This document shows, piece after piece, positions 1-8,281 of a stretch of DNA of 64,000 nucleotides. The translations under genes and the position numbers were made by a program. How positions within the stretch are numbered: position 1 is the first letter of the stretch; each line of letters starts with the position of its first letter. A model generated the notes under the pieces. That model had not been told where the DNA came from. It made no database searches and was given only the letters and a program-made list of their open reading frames with translations. Origin of the DNA: Caballeronia sp. LZ062 (lineage in GTDB: Bacteria; Pseudomonadota; Gammaproteobacteria; Burkholderiales; Burkholderiaceae); NCBI RefSeq assembly GCF_031450785.1, contig NZ_JARTWB010000001.1, positions 62,001-126,000 on the forward strand, read 5' to 3'.

Positions 1-118
1 CTAGCGTTCTCATGAGCACGCATCCGATCGCTCGTCTTGGGAAATCCACTCCCATTGTTTTATCGGAAGCCGGCCAACTCACTTAAGAAAGGTCGTGCGT
101 CACTCCGCGCACTATTCG

Positions 119-470
119 CTAGTCGTTGCCTTGAACCAAATTCCCTCGCCGTTGTGACGGTGCGTACACGCCGCTCGATTCGTCGAGCAGAAAGTTGAGC
201 CACTGCTGGCTCGATGGATAGCCGTTTCGCAGTTCGGCGCAGATTGCCTGCGGCATGTCTATGCGGCTGACGGAGATAGGAGACCCGTCACGGTCGTCGA
301 AACGATGCTGATCTCAAAATGGTCAGTGGCACCGCGCCAATCGGGGCGATCGCGACCTTGACCCGCCGTGTTAATCGACCGCCTCCCGAAGAGTCGACCC
401 GGAGGTGGCCTTTCGCGGGGGAGTGAATTCGCCCGAACGTTGCACCGTCATTCACGCCGACGGGAGGGCG
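119..470 (-). pseudogene. Possible frame-broken C-terminal remnant of a type IV pilin-like protein
   Basis: Read on the minus strand, three successive frames each give protein-like text that joins into one plausible domain. One frame gives GGRLTRRVKVAIAPIG. The next gives GATDHFEISI at about 318-350. The third is open from 313 to a TAG at 119-121 and includes SPISVSRIDMPQAICAEL and a tail ending LVQGND. The order of a glycine-rich strand, an F-E-I-S strand and a P-x-x-x-C-x-x-L helix is what C-terminal domains of PilS-like pilins look like. No N-terminal pilin helix is present, because the unknown secreted gene begins to overlap at 475. Only the last frame has an in-frame ATG (256). This is inference from pattern, without alignment; the fragment could also be chance. 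Confidence 0.33.
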
Positions 471-474
471 AAAA

Positions 475-1719
475 CTAATGCCAATCGATAGGTACGAGCC
501 CTCCGCCTTGAAGCCCACAGTCTGCTGCGGGGCCCGCTGGCTCCTGTGACGTGCACGTGTCAGGCAGCGCGATCAGTCGGCCAGCTTTGTCAATCAGAAC
601 GCCGGAGACTAGTTGGGAGTACTGGTACGTTACGCGCGGATTATGCCAGAACGTTTCTCCCTCTGTCACAGAAGAACCTCCTAATGCCGCAAAATGCAAT
701 ACTAAAGTAAAGCCACCGTTAGCCATTGCATCGGCGATATACAGAGCCAGCGAAATTTGTCCGAACGCCGACGTTGAGCTTCCATTAGCCACGCCTGTTA
801 GGTTGTTTAAAAACTGATCGACTAATGTACCGACCGTGTTTGCATTTGTTATTTCGGCAGGGAGAGCTTTATTTTTTGGAAATTGCGCCGCTACCTTTTG
901 TGCAGCGGCGGCCTTGCTCGCGAGGGAAGCTCTCGCTTTCTGTAATTCAGAAATATAATTCTTAAGAAACGACGCGGCCGCAGGGGATCCGAATCCAGGG
1001 ATTATTACGTTCACTTGTGGATCGGTTCCAAACTTGTCGAGTAAGCCAATCTCGACTTGCAGAAAGTCCTGATTAACAGCCACGGACGATAATGTGTAGT
1101 TCGATCGGAAAGTCGCCGCGACACCCTCGATCGCGCTCACGACTAGGCCGACTGCAGCGATAGCTGGTAGTAGTTGTTGGCCGCTTTGAGCGCCTTGTAC
1201 CGCAAGATCCAAGTTATTGCTTTCGATCGAGAGAACATTTTTTAATTGATTGAGTCCGGCGACTGTCCCCTGTCCAGAATACAGAAGGCTCGCAATGTTC
1301 TGGTCGTTGGTAAGAATCAATGCTAAGGGCGCGTTGGGCGTAGCATCTCCTAGAGCTGCTTTGAATTTGTCGTTTCCGCTCAACTGGTCTGCCAAGGTAT
1401 GTCCGCGCGCCCGCAATGCCTTCGCTATTGCGAAGTTCGCGAAATGATCCAGGCTTCCACTGTTCGTCGTAACAGTGCCGACCGTGCCACTTGGAAACGT
1501 TTGCGCGGCTTTCTCTTTCGTTAATTCCGCATTGTCATTTGCATATTGCGCTGCTTTGACCTGGGCTTGAAGCAGCTGCAAGTTTTGCGCATCCATTTGT
1601 GCCTGTATCGCCGGATCTGTACTTGCCGACGATGCGCTCCCACCGCTGGCCGCTGCGCAGACGCCCAGACTCATATGTAACACAAAGAGGGACAGAGAAA
1701 TTCGCAACTTGTTGTTCAT
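475..1719 (-). CDS. Secreted protein of unknown function, 414 aa
   Basis: I do not recognise the family. The chosen ATG at 1719 is followed by a clear signal peptide (MNNKL, then a hydrophobic stretch to about residue 24, with an A-A-A/S cleavage region), and it is preceded by an AGGAGAG ribosome-binding site. An open frame reaching back to 1887 would bury this signal and overlap the protease gene. The mature protein starts with a Gln/Ala-rich helix (about 35-75). A hydrophobic segment lies near 183-203, a second Ala/Lys-rich helical region follows in the middle, and two cysteines lie near the C-terminus (DTCTSQ and ADCGLQ). It lies 31 bp downstream of the S1 protease gene on the same strand, so the two are probably cotranscribed and both exported. 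GC is lower than in the core genes further right. Confidence 0.8.
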   Translation of the reverse strand: MNNKLRISLSLFVLHMSLGVCAAASGGSASSASTDPAIQAQMDAQNLQLLQAQVKAAQYANDNAELTKEKAAQTFPSGTVGTVTTNSGSLDHFANFAIAKALRARGHTLADQLSGNDKFKAALGDATPNAPLALILTNDQNIASLLYSGQGTVAGLNQLKNVLSIESNNLDLAVQGAQSGQQLLPAIAAVGLVVSAIEGVAATFRSNYTLSSVAVNQDFLQVEIGLLDKFGTDPQVNVIIPGFGSPAAASFLKNYISELQKARASLASKAAAAQKVAAQFPKNKALPAEITNANTVGTLVDQFLNNLTGVANGSSTSAFGQISLALYIADAMANGGFTLVLHFAALGGSSVTEGETFWHNPRVTYQYSQLVSGVLIDKAGRLIALPDTCTSQEPAGPAADCGLQGGGLVPIDWH

Positions 1720-1750
1720 GGCATCTCTCCTCAAAGCGTTAGTGGTGTGC

Positions 1751-2854
1751 CTAATGTGCCACGGGTGGATCGAGAAACCGCTGAATCCATGGTGACGCGG
1801 ATCCGATCCACCCGTAAACGCCATATTCATTCCGCTTTCCGCATCCGTCCGCAAAACTGTCGACGCCGATTTGCTGAAATGCACCATTCGTTGATTTGAC
1901 TAACAGAGGCCCTCCGCTGTCACCCTCGCAAGCGGCAGCCCCCCCATCTTTGCTCCCGGCGCAGAGCATGGCCGCTTCAATTGGCGCGTATGCTTCTCCG
2001 CAGAGACTCTCTGCGACAAGTGGTAATGAGGCTTCATAGAGCAACGGTGCTGATTTCGCAGCTCCTTCCTCCGTTACGCCCCATCCCATGACCGTCGCAC
2101 TTGCCATCGCAATGGCATGTGCTTTGTTCGGATCGGAAAACAGGGAAACGCGTTGCGACGCCACGTCACTATCTAATAAGAACACTGCAAAGTCGTCGAC
2201 AGGCGAGCCTTTCAAGACTGAACCATTTGCCAAATGGAAAGTGGACTCATGATAGTTAGGCGACTTTTCAATACCAAGTATTCCCCGAGTTGCAGCTACC
2301 GGCGGGGCTGAAACAGACGCGCCGATAACGGCACGAAGGTACGTGCTCGGGATCCCACTTGGGATGATTTTGGTGCAATGCGCTGCCGTCAAGACAACCC
2401 GCTTTGCAATCAAAGTTCCACCACAGAAGTGCGACCATGAACTAGATTTGGGGTCTCCCGTTACCTGCAGAGAAACCATCCAGGGGTAACTAGAAGGATC
2501 GACTGCTCGTTTAGGTTTTACTACCCGGATCTGAATAATCTGTGATTCCTCGAGTAGGTGAACCTGTTGCAGTATCGCATTGGATAAAAGCTCCGATTTT
2601 TTATTAGCTTCCAAGTTCGAATCCGTAATCTGAGAAATTCTCTCACTAAAATCTCTCAGCACCTGATTTTGTTCGCTGAACTTGGAAATTGTTGCGTCGT
2701 TTTTGTCGCGCGGGACATTCGCATCAGCCACCGATGCGCTTGCGGCGGGCGGCATCGCAATCTCGGCGCGTGCGACGTGTTGCGAAGAAAACGGATCGAT
2801 CACCGCCACGGTCACGAGGCTAAGAAGCGCTAGCTTTCTTAAGAGCGACGGCAT
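1751..2854 (-). CDS. Secreted chymotrypsin-fold (S1) serine protease
   Basis: The 367-aa protein has an N-terminal signal sequence (about residues 1-30) and a charged helical region (45-110) before the protease domain. The catalytic triad is visible: His159 in TAAHC, Asp221 in DDFAVF, and Ser313 in CEGDSGGP. FCGGTLIA and PWMVSLQ are the usual flanking strands. The residue six before the catalytic serine (position 189 in chymotrypsin numbering) is Ala307, not the Asp of trypsin, so cleavage after Lys/Arg is not predicted. The activation site is less clear; KPKRAVDPSSYPWMVSL may include the processed N-terminus. ATG 2854 was chosen because the signal peptide starts there; upstream in-frame codons reach to 2974. 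It heads the pair with the unknown secreted protein downstream. Confidence 0.88.
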   Translation of the reverse strand: MPSLLRKLALLSLVTVAVIDPFSSQHVARAEIAMPPAASASVADANVPRDKNDATISKFSEQNQVLRDFSERISQITDSNLEANKKSELLSNAILQQVHLLEESQIIQIRVVKPKRAVDPSSYPWMVSLQVTGDPKSSSWSHFCGGTLIAKRVVLTAAHCTKIIPSGIPSTYLRAVIGASVSAPPVAATRGILGIEKSPNYHESTFHLANGSVLKGSPVDDFAVFLLDSDVASQRVSLFSDPNKAHAIAMASATVMGWGVTEEGAAKSAPLLYEASLPLVAESLCGEAYAPIEAAMLCAGSKDGGAAACEGDSGGPLLVKSTNGAFQQIGVDSFADGCGKRNEYGVYGWIGSASPWIQRFLDPPVAH

Positions 2855-3325
2855 GATTCGTCCCCACATTAAAGGACTTGATGCCACCCGTGCCCGAGGC
2901 TGGCTTAACTCAGGATATGTCAGGACGACTGCGGTGCGCGAGGGGATGCAGTCGGTTTGTGCGCCTGCGAACAATGTAAGCTAATACCGGCGCTCAAGCG
3001 CCGTGCAAGCACCCCGCCCAGACTCCGCCAGAAGAGGCTCCACGCAGTGCTGCTGGAAAGAAAAAGCCCCGACGCTCGGGCGGGCGGCACAGAGAGAGCG
3101 ACCGGACTGAACCAATCATCTCGAGGCTAAGACCTGACACGGCACGCATCGAGTTGTTCCTGAACCGCAGCGTTTCACTTCTCGTGCTCTGGCGGGCGAG
3201 AGGAGCGGCGTGCGACTGGACGAAGCCGCTCGCGGCAGCAACGCATTGGCCGACGAGCGAAGCATTAAGTCATCGCCCAAGATCTTCCGGTCGCGAAGAC
3301 ATCGATCTTGTAGTTATGCCGCGCT
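2855..3325. other. Intergenic region between the TIR gene and the protease gene
   Basis: No open frame here has convincing protein character. It should hold the promoter of the protease pair (minus strand, right of 2854). A short GC hairpin (CCCGA-CGC-TCGGG, 3068-3080) sits next to an A5 run at 3061-3065, so on the minus strand it could be a weak terminator about 245 bp after the TIR gene stop. Confidence 0.4.
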
Positions 3326-4126
3326 CTACTCTTTGGGTCCGTCTGAGAGATTTGCATCCTTGAAAACCTTGTCGACGTCCGCGCTAAGGTAGCGTTTGCG
3401 CCGTATCTGATAGTTTTTATTCACTTTGTCATGAAACACCTCGTCAACGGGGCGCGTACGTGTGTCTGAAGTACGGTCGAGCGACGTAATGAGATCGCTG
3501 AACGACTCCGGGGCGATACCGGAGATCGACAGGCCTCGCTCGAGTTGAGCCACTCGACCGGACAAACTGCGCGTGTGCTCGAGGATCTCGGCCAGCATGC
3601 TGTTGTCCGATCGGGGCGGAGCATCCGCTGCGGCTGCAGGCACGTCGCGGAGAACGCTGGCGAACGACTGCTCGAACTGTGGCCAGTATGTGACGAAGAC
3701 CCGGTCAAGGACGTCGTCTCGAAGTCGGTGCTCGACCGGCATTGCCGCGTTGAGGGTTCGAGCCAAGTGTCGAAGGCCTTGCTGATCCGGCAGGGTGTGG
3801 TTGAATTGCGCAAGAGGGTTTTCGACGTCCGCATGTTTCAAATCTACCAGGAACGTACAGACGCGTGAGGCGGAGATCCCTTTAGCCAAGGCCCCGGCCT
3901 CGAACAAGATCCATGGTTTTGTCTTGTTTTCTTGCGTTAGGCACACGATGCCGACAGACGTTTCAGCTAGCTGCGCCTGGATCTCGCTGAACCAGATCGT
4001 GCCGCTCGCTATGTCGTGCGTAGAGATCCATGGCCGCGCGGCCTGTAAGACGCACGAAATCCAGTCATTAAGCAGTTCGGCAACTTCGCGGCTGCGCTGA
4101 CCGGACCAACTCAAGAAAACTTTCAT
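3326..4126 (-). CDS. Stand-alone TIR-domain protein
   Basis: The 266-aa protein begins MKVFLSWSG, the first strand and loop of bacterial TIR/TIR-like domains, followed by an amphipathic helix. It also has the box WILFEAGALAK, in which W72 and E76 form the WxxxE signature. In TIR NADases the glutamate of this motif is catalytic. The TIR domain covers about residues 1-150. The rest (about 165-266) is polar and helical (SMLAEILEHTRSLSGRVAQLE resembles a short coiled coil) and could be an oligomerisation or partner-binding part. The start has a GGGAGT site upstream. No signal peptide or membrane segment is seen, so it is cytosolic. Such proteins act in anti-phage defence or as effectors, but none of the usual partners (ThsA, Argonaute, CBASS cyclase) is encoded beside it. 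Function is therefore inferred from the domain alone. Confidence 0.82.
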   Translation of the reverse strand: MKVFLSWSGQRSREVAELLNDWISCVLQAARPWISTHDIASGTIWFSEIQAQLAETSVGIVCLTQENKTKPWILFEAGALAKGISASRVCTFLVDLKHADVENPLAQFNHTLPDQQGLRHLARTLNAAMPVEHRLRDDVLDRVFVTYWPQFEQSFASVLRDVPAAAADAPPRSDNSMLAEILEHTRSLSGRVAQLERGLSISGIAPESFSDLITSLDRTSDTRTRPVDEVFHDKVNKNYQIRRKRYLSADVDKVFKDANLSDGPKE

Positions 4127-4318
4127 CCCGACTCCCGCCTGTGTCGTTTCAAGGTCACTAGTCTAATTGATCTCCGAAGAGTTCCATCATCTGCGCCGCC
4201 GGCCGCAAGGTTGGGTGAGTGGAGTTATGAAGACTCAACTCTTCACTTTCGTTTGCCGCGTGGCGTACGGATCGCCTGTTTGAAAACCATCCGCAAGTGA
4301 CTGATTCAATTAGGACGC

Positions 4319-4750
4319 GTGTGGCCGTTTTTGCACCTATTTTGTGGCACCTGGATTGGCCGCAAAGCCTTGCCAGCACTAGCTTTGTGCCGTAAGCCAG
4401 CCGCGTACCGCTTCGATTCGCGTCAGCAGACCGTCACCGTGCGCGGCCGTCCGGTGCAATTGAGCGGCACGCAGTTCCGGCTCGCGCAGCTTTTCTTCTC
4501 GAATATCGGCCGCGTGCTGTCGCGCGATCACATTTTCGCGATGGTCTGGGGCCGCGAGTTCCGCGAAACCACGCGCACCATCGACAGCCACGTGTCGCGC
4601 CTGCGTCTCGCGCTCGAAATCGAGCCGGTCAATCACTTCCGCCTGCAGCCGGTGTACAAAAGCGGCTATCGCCTGCTGCATCTTTACGACGACGGCGAGG
4701 ACGCCGGCGACGATCGCGTCGAAGCCGAGCACGCGCGCATCGCCGCCTGA
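4319..4750 (+). pseudogene. Truncated OmpR/PhoB-type response regulator (DNA-binding domain only)
   Basis: From about 4400 the frame encodes a complete winged-helix effector domain: AYRFDSRQQTVTVRG, LSGTQFRLAQLFFSN, LSRDHIFAMVWG, TRTIDSHVSRLRLAL and YKSGYRLL are canonical. The roughly 120-residue receiver domain expected before it is absent; the preceding residues (from a GTG at 4319) are not receiver sequence. The loss coincides with the shift from lower-GC accessory DNA to GC-rich core DNA, so the gene appears to have been cut by insertion or recombination near 4390. It could still make a phosphorylation-independent DNA-binding protein if translated, but no good ribosome-binding site is seen. 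Confidence 0.75.
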
Positions 4751-4796
4751 GTCGTCGCTTAAGTCGTCGGTTAAGTCGTCGCTTAAGTCGTCGCTG
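4749..4796. repeat. Four 12-bp tandem repeats
   Basis: The unit (A/G)AGTCGTCG(C/G)TT occurs four times in direct succession, starting inside the stop codon of the response-regulator remnant. The second unit carries C to G at one position and the last ends in TG. It lies just before the terminator hairpin at 4813. Confidence 0.85.
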
Positions 4797-4812
4797 AAAG
4801 AAACTGAATGAG

Positions 4813-4838
4813 AAATGCCGTCGCGAGACGGCATTTTC
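4813..4838. terminator. Rho-independent terminator between convergent genes
   Basis: AAATGCCGTC and GACGGCATTT form a perfect 10-bp stem around a GCGA loop, followed by TTCG-rich sequence on the plus strand and preceded by AGAAA for the minus strand. It lies between the convergent response-regulator remnant and the deaminase gene and could serve both. Confidence 0.75.
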
Positions 4839-4843
4839 GTTTG

Positions 4844-5749
4844 TCAGAGTTCCGGCAGCGCGGGCCGTGTTTCGATGCTGCGCCGGATCAACGTTTCCAC
4901 GTCCCGGCGCTCGTCGCCCGCGAGCGGCAGCCGAGGCGGACGCACCGGCTCCGTGCCCAATCCGACGATCGCTTCGGCCAGCTTGATGTTCTGCACGAGC
5001 TTGTGTGACACGTCGAGCGCGAGCATCGGCGCGAACCAGCGGTAAATGGCGCGCGCTTCCTCGATCCGCCCCGCGCGCAGCAGCCGGTAAATGGCCACGG
5101 TCTCGCGCGGGAACGCGCACACGAGCCCGGCCACCCAGCCGTGCGCGCCCATCAACATGGCTTCCAGCGCCAGATTGTCGACGCCGCAGAAGAGCGCGTA
5201 GCGTTCGCCGACTTCGTTGATGAGATCGGTGATGCGCCGCACGTCGCCGCTCGATTCCTTGATCGCCGCGAACTTCGTGTCTTCCGCGAGTTCCGCGAAC
5301 ATCTTCGGCGTGACGTCGACGCCATAGGCGAGCGGGTTGTTATAGACCATCAGCGGCAGCGGACTCGCGTCGGCGACCATCCGAAAATGATTGAGCGTCT
5401 CGCGCCGGTCCGACAGATAGCGCAGCCCCGGCAGCACCATGTAGCCCGCCGCGCCATGACTGGCCGCGCGCTCGGCCTGGCGGCAGCCGTCGAGCGTGCT
5501 GTTTTCCGCGATGGTCAACAGCACCGGCACGCGCCCCCGCGATGCGTCCACGGCGATGTCGAGCACATCGAGCTTTTCGTCGAGCGAGAGCGTCGAGGCT
5601 TCGCCGAGCGATCCGCACACGATGATGCCGTCCACGCCCGCATCGATCTGCGCTTCGATGTTCTTCTTCGTCCACGCGCGGTCTATGCTGAAATCGGCGT
5701 TGAACTTGGTAGTGACGGCGGGCATCACGCCTTCCCAGATATGCGCCAC
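4844..5749 (-). CDS. lhpC: DapA-family enzyme, probable 1-pyrroline-4-hydroxy-2-carboxylate deaminase
   Basis: The 301-aa protein is a TIM-barrel lyase of the dihydrodipicolinate synthase/N-acetylneuraminate lyase family: GSLGEASTLS is the substrate carboxylate loop, Tyr136 lies in MVYNNP, and the Schiff-base Lys164 in AIKESSGD. Family membership alone would not give the substrate. Divergent hydroxyproline epimerase and D-hydroxyproline dehydrogenase genes next door point to the deaminase that converts pyrroline-4-hydroxy-2-carboxylate to alpha-ketoglutarate semialdehyde. It is transcribed away from the rest of the pathway; the 189-bp gap to the epimerase start must hold both promoters. The semialdehyde dehydrogenase that would complete the route is not in this window. 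Confidence 0.85.
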   Translation of the reverse strand: MAHIWEGVMPAVTTKFNADFSIDRAWTKKNIEAQIDAGVDGIIVCGSLGEASTLSLDEKLDVLDIAVDASRGRVPVLLTIAENSTLDGCRQAERAASHGAAGYMVLPGLRYLSDRRETLNHFRMVADASPLPLMVYNNPLAYGVDVTPKMFAELAEDTKFAAIKESSGDVRRITDLINEVGERYALFCGVDNLALEAMLMGAHGWVAGLVCAFPRETVAIYRLLRAGRIEEARAIYRWFAPMLALDVSHKLVQNIKLAEAIVGLGTEPVRPPRLPLAGDERRDVETLIRRSIETRPALPEL

Positions 5750-5938
5750 GGCGGCTCTCCGAAAGTGTTTGAACGCATAGCAGTGTAGGCAGCGGAAAAC
5801 GCGTCGTCTTGCGTGAATCGCGCGTCGCCCGTGCCGATTTCGGCACAGCGGCGAACGCCTCGGGCTATGCCGATATCGTCATCAAAACCGCCTAGCCATG
5901 CCAAGACGCCCGCCGGGCGCATTTCTACGATAGGCGGC

Positions 5939-6895
5939 ATGAAAACCATCGACATCATCGACTCGCACACGGGCGGCGAACCGACGCGCCTCGTCGTCGC
6001 GGGCGGACCGGACTTGGGCGGCGGCACGCTTGCGCAGCGGCTCGACACTTTCCGCGCGCATTTCGACGACTGGCGGCGCGCCATCGTGACCGAGCCGCGC
6101 GGCTCGGACGTGATGGTCGGCGCGCTGCTGTGCGCCCCAGACGATCCTGGCGCGGCGGCGGGCGTCATCTTTTTCAACAACGTCGGCTATCTCGGCATGT
6201 GCGGACACGGCACCATCGGGCTCGTGGCGTCGCTGGCGCACGCGGGCAGGATCGCGCCGGGGCGGCACCGGATCGACACGCCCGTCGGCCCCGTCGATGC
6301 GACGCTCAATGCGAACGGCAGCGTCAGCGTGCGCAACGTGCCGGCGTATCGGCACCGGCACGCGGTGAGCGTGAACGTGCCCGGCCACGGCACGTTGCGC
6401 GGCGACGTCGCGTGGGGCGGCAACTGGTTCTTTCTCGTGAGCGAATCCGAGCACGGGCGCGAGTTGAGCCCCGCGCACATCGGCGAACTGACGGCGTTCA
6501 CCGGGGCCATCCGCGAGGCGCTGCACGCGCAAGGCATCACCGGCGCAAACGGCGCATACATCGACCATATCGAATTGTTCGCGGATTCGCCGCACGCGGG
6601 CATCGACAGCCGCAACTTCGTGCTGTGTCCTGGCAACGCCTACGACCGCTCGCCCTGCGGCACCGGCACGAGCGCCAAGCTCGCGTGCCTCGCCGCCGAC
6701 GGCCTGCTCGCGCCCGGCGCGGTGTGGCGGCAGGAGAGCATCATCGGCAGCGTGTTCGAAGGCGCCTACGCGATGGACGGCGATCGGCTGATCCCGACGA
6801 TCACGGGCTACGCGCACATCATGGGCGAAGGGCGGCTCGTGATCGACGAACGCGATCCGTTCGCGTGGGGCATCGCCGCTGGCGAATCCGCATGA
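5939..6895 (+). CDS. lhpA: 4-hydroxyproline 2-epimerase (proline racemase family)
   Basis: The 318-aa protein starts [17 protein letters not shown], the usual N-terminus of this family, after an AGGCGG ribosome-binding site. Two catalytic cysteines are in place: Cys88 in MCGHGTIG and Cys240 in [10 protein letters not shown]. Both are used as acid/base pair for stereo-inversion at C2. The family includes true proline racemases; the choice of hydroxyproline rests on the neighbours (D-hydroxyproline dehydrogenase subunits and the DapA-type deaminase). The stop overlaps the next start as ATGA, indicating translational coupling. Confidence 0.9.
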   Translation: MKTIDIIDSHTGGEPTRLVVAGGPDLGGGTLAQRLDTFRAHFDDWRRAIVTEPRGSDVMVGALLCAPDDPGAAAGVIFFNNVGYLGMCGHGTIGLVASLAHAGRIAPGRHRIDTPVGPVDATLNANGSVSVRNVPAYRHRHAVSVNVPGHGTLRGDVAWGGNWFFLVSESEHGRELSPAHIGELTAFTGAIREALHAQGITGANGAYIDHIELFADSPHAGIDSRNFVLCPGNAYDRSPCGTGTSAKLACLAADGLLAPGAVWRQESIIGSVFEGAYAMDGDRLIPTITGYAHIMGEGRLVIDERDPFAWGIAAGESA

Positions 6896-8040
6896 CGGCG
6901 GACGTGATCGTGGTCGGCGCGGGCATCGTCGGGGCCGCGTGCGCAGCGGAACTGGCGGCGCGCGGCGCATCGGTCGACGTGATCGAGGCGCGCGGCGTCG
7001 GCGGCGGCGCGACGGCGGCCGGCATGGGCCATATCGTCGTGATGAACGACTCGCCCGCCGAGTTCGCGCTTTCCCATTTCTCGCGCGAATTGTGGCTCGC
7101 GCTCGCGCCGCATCTGCGCAAACGCGACGCCTTTTCGCGCTGCGGCACGCTGTGGGTCGCGGAGGACGAAGAAGAGCTCGCCGCCGCCCGCGCGATGCAG
7201 TGCGCGTTCGCGTCCAGCGGCGTGCGCGCGGATGTGCTCGATGCCGCCGCGCTGCGCGAAGTCGAGCCGGCGCTCAGCCACGCGATGGTCGGCGGCCTTC
7301 GCATCGCGGATGACGCCATCGTCTATGCGCCTGCCGCCGCGCAGTTCCTGCTGACGTGTTCGCGGGGAGCGGCGCGCATTCGCGTATCGACGGATTGCGC
7401 GGTCGCCGCCGTCGAAGCGGGCCGGAGCCAGGCGAGCGTCACGCTTGCGAACGGCGAGCGGCGCGCGGCGGGGCATGTGGTCGTGGCGAACGGGCTCGCG
7501 GCGTCCGGCCTGATCGACGACATTCCGCTCGAGCCGAAGAAGGGCCATCTCGTCATCACCGACCGTTATCCGGGCACGATCCGCCATCAGGTGCTGGAAC
7601 TCGGCTACATCAAGAGCGCGCACCACGCACGCGGCACGTCCGTCGCCTTCAACGCACAGCCGCGTCCGACGGGGCAAATACTAATCGGCTCGTCGCGGCA
7701 GTTCGGCACGGTCAATCCCGCCGTCGACATGAGCGTGCTCGGCGCCATGTTGCGCCGCGCGTCGCGCTTTCTGCCGGGCATCGGCGGGCTGAACGCGATC
7801 CGTGCGTGGACCGGCTTTCGCGCCGCGACGCCCGATGGTCTGCCGATCATCGGCCCGGCGCGGCATTTCGGCGACCGGCTTTGGGTCGCCACCGGACACG
7901 AAGGGCTCGGCGTGACGACCTCGCTCGGCACCGCGAAGCTGCTCGTCGCGCAGATGTTCGGCGATCCGGCGCACGCAGGTTTCCCCGACGCCGCCGCGTT
8001 TTCTCCGCGACGCTTCGCGAAGGCGCACGCCGATGGATGA
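6892..8040 (+). CDS. lhpB: FAD-dependent D-amino-acid oxidoreductase, D-hydroxyproline dehydrogenase beta-type subunit
   Basis: The 382-aa protein is a DAO-family flavoprotein. An N-terminal Rossmann motif [12 protein letters not shown] is followed by an acidic strand end (VIEA), and the C-terminal FAD-contacting region reads [11 protein letters not shown]...[10 protein letters not shown]. It should oxidise cis-4-hydroxy-D-proline to the pyrroline. It overlaps the epimerase by 4 bp and the small ferredoxin-like subunit by 8 bp, so the three dehydrogenase genes form a tight unit like the heterotrimeric enzymes described in Pseudomonas. No signal peptide is seen, so it is a cytosolic or peripheral membrane enzyme. 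Confidence 0.85.
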   Translation: MTADVIVVGAGIVGAACAAELAARGASVDVIEARGVGGGATAAGMGHIVVMNDSPAEFALSHFSRELWLALAPHLRKRDAFSRCGTLWVAEDEEELAAARAMQCAFASSGVRADVLDAAALREVEPALSHAMVGGLRIADDAIVYAPAAAQFLLTCSRGAARIRVSTDCAVAAVEAGRSQASVTLANGERRAAGHVVVANGLAASGLIDDIPLEPKKGHLVITDRYPGTIRHQVLELGYIKSAHHARGTSVAFNAQPRPTGQILIGSSRQFGTVNPAVDMSVLGAMLRRASRFLPGIGGLNAIRAWTGFRAATPDGLPIIGPARHFGDRLWVATGHEGLGVTTSLGTAKLLVAQMFGDPAHAGFPDAAAFSPRRFAKAHADG

Positions 8041-8281
8041 CCACGTTCACGTGATTGTCGACGGCATGGCTTTGACCGTTCCCGCTTACACGACCGTCGC
8101 CGCCGCGCTTGCGCTCGCGGGCCGAACGGCGACGCGCCGCTCCGTCGGCGGCGAACCGCGCGCCGCGCTGTGCGGCATGGGCGTGTGTCACGAATGCCGC
8201 GTGTGCGTCGATGGCCGCGCGCACGTGCTCGGCTGCCAGACGCTGTGCCGCGATGGCCTCGTCATCGAGAGCGGGCGATGA
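8033..8281 (+). CDS. Small [2Fe-2S] subunit of the D-hydroxyproline dehydrogenase
   Basis: This 82-aa protein has a ferredoxin-like beta-grasp start (VIVDGMALTVPAYTTVAAAL) and a cysteine cluster typical of the small HcnA/gamma subunits: LCGMGVCHECRVCVDG, then a later GCQTLC. The spacing fits one [2Fe-2S] cluster that passes electrons between the two flavin subunits. It overlaps both neighbours by a few bases, which supports assembly into one complex. Confidence 0.85.
   Translation: MDDHVHVIVDGMALTVPAYTTVAAALALAGRTATRRSVGGEPRAALCGMGVCHECRVCVDGRAHVLGCQTLCRDGLVIESGR

Noticed and set aside
4158..4379. 73-residue minus-strand frame upstream of the TIR gene
   Set aside because: No ribosome-binding site, no domain, and it spans the composition boundary; best explained as chance.
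6130..6891. N-terminal extension of the D-hydroxyproline dehydrogenase subunit
   Set aside because: It overlaps the epimerase gene in another frame; the Rossmann fold starts right after ATG 6892, which overlaps the epimerase stop.
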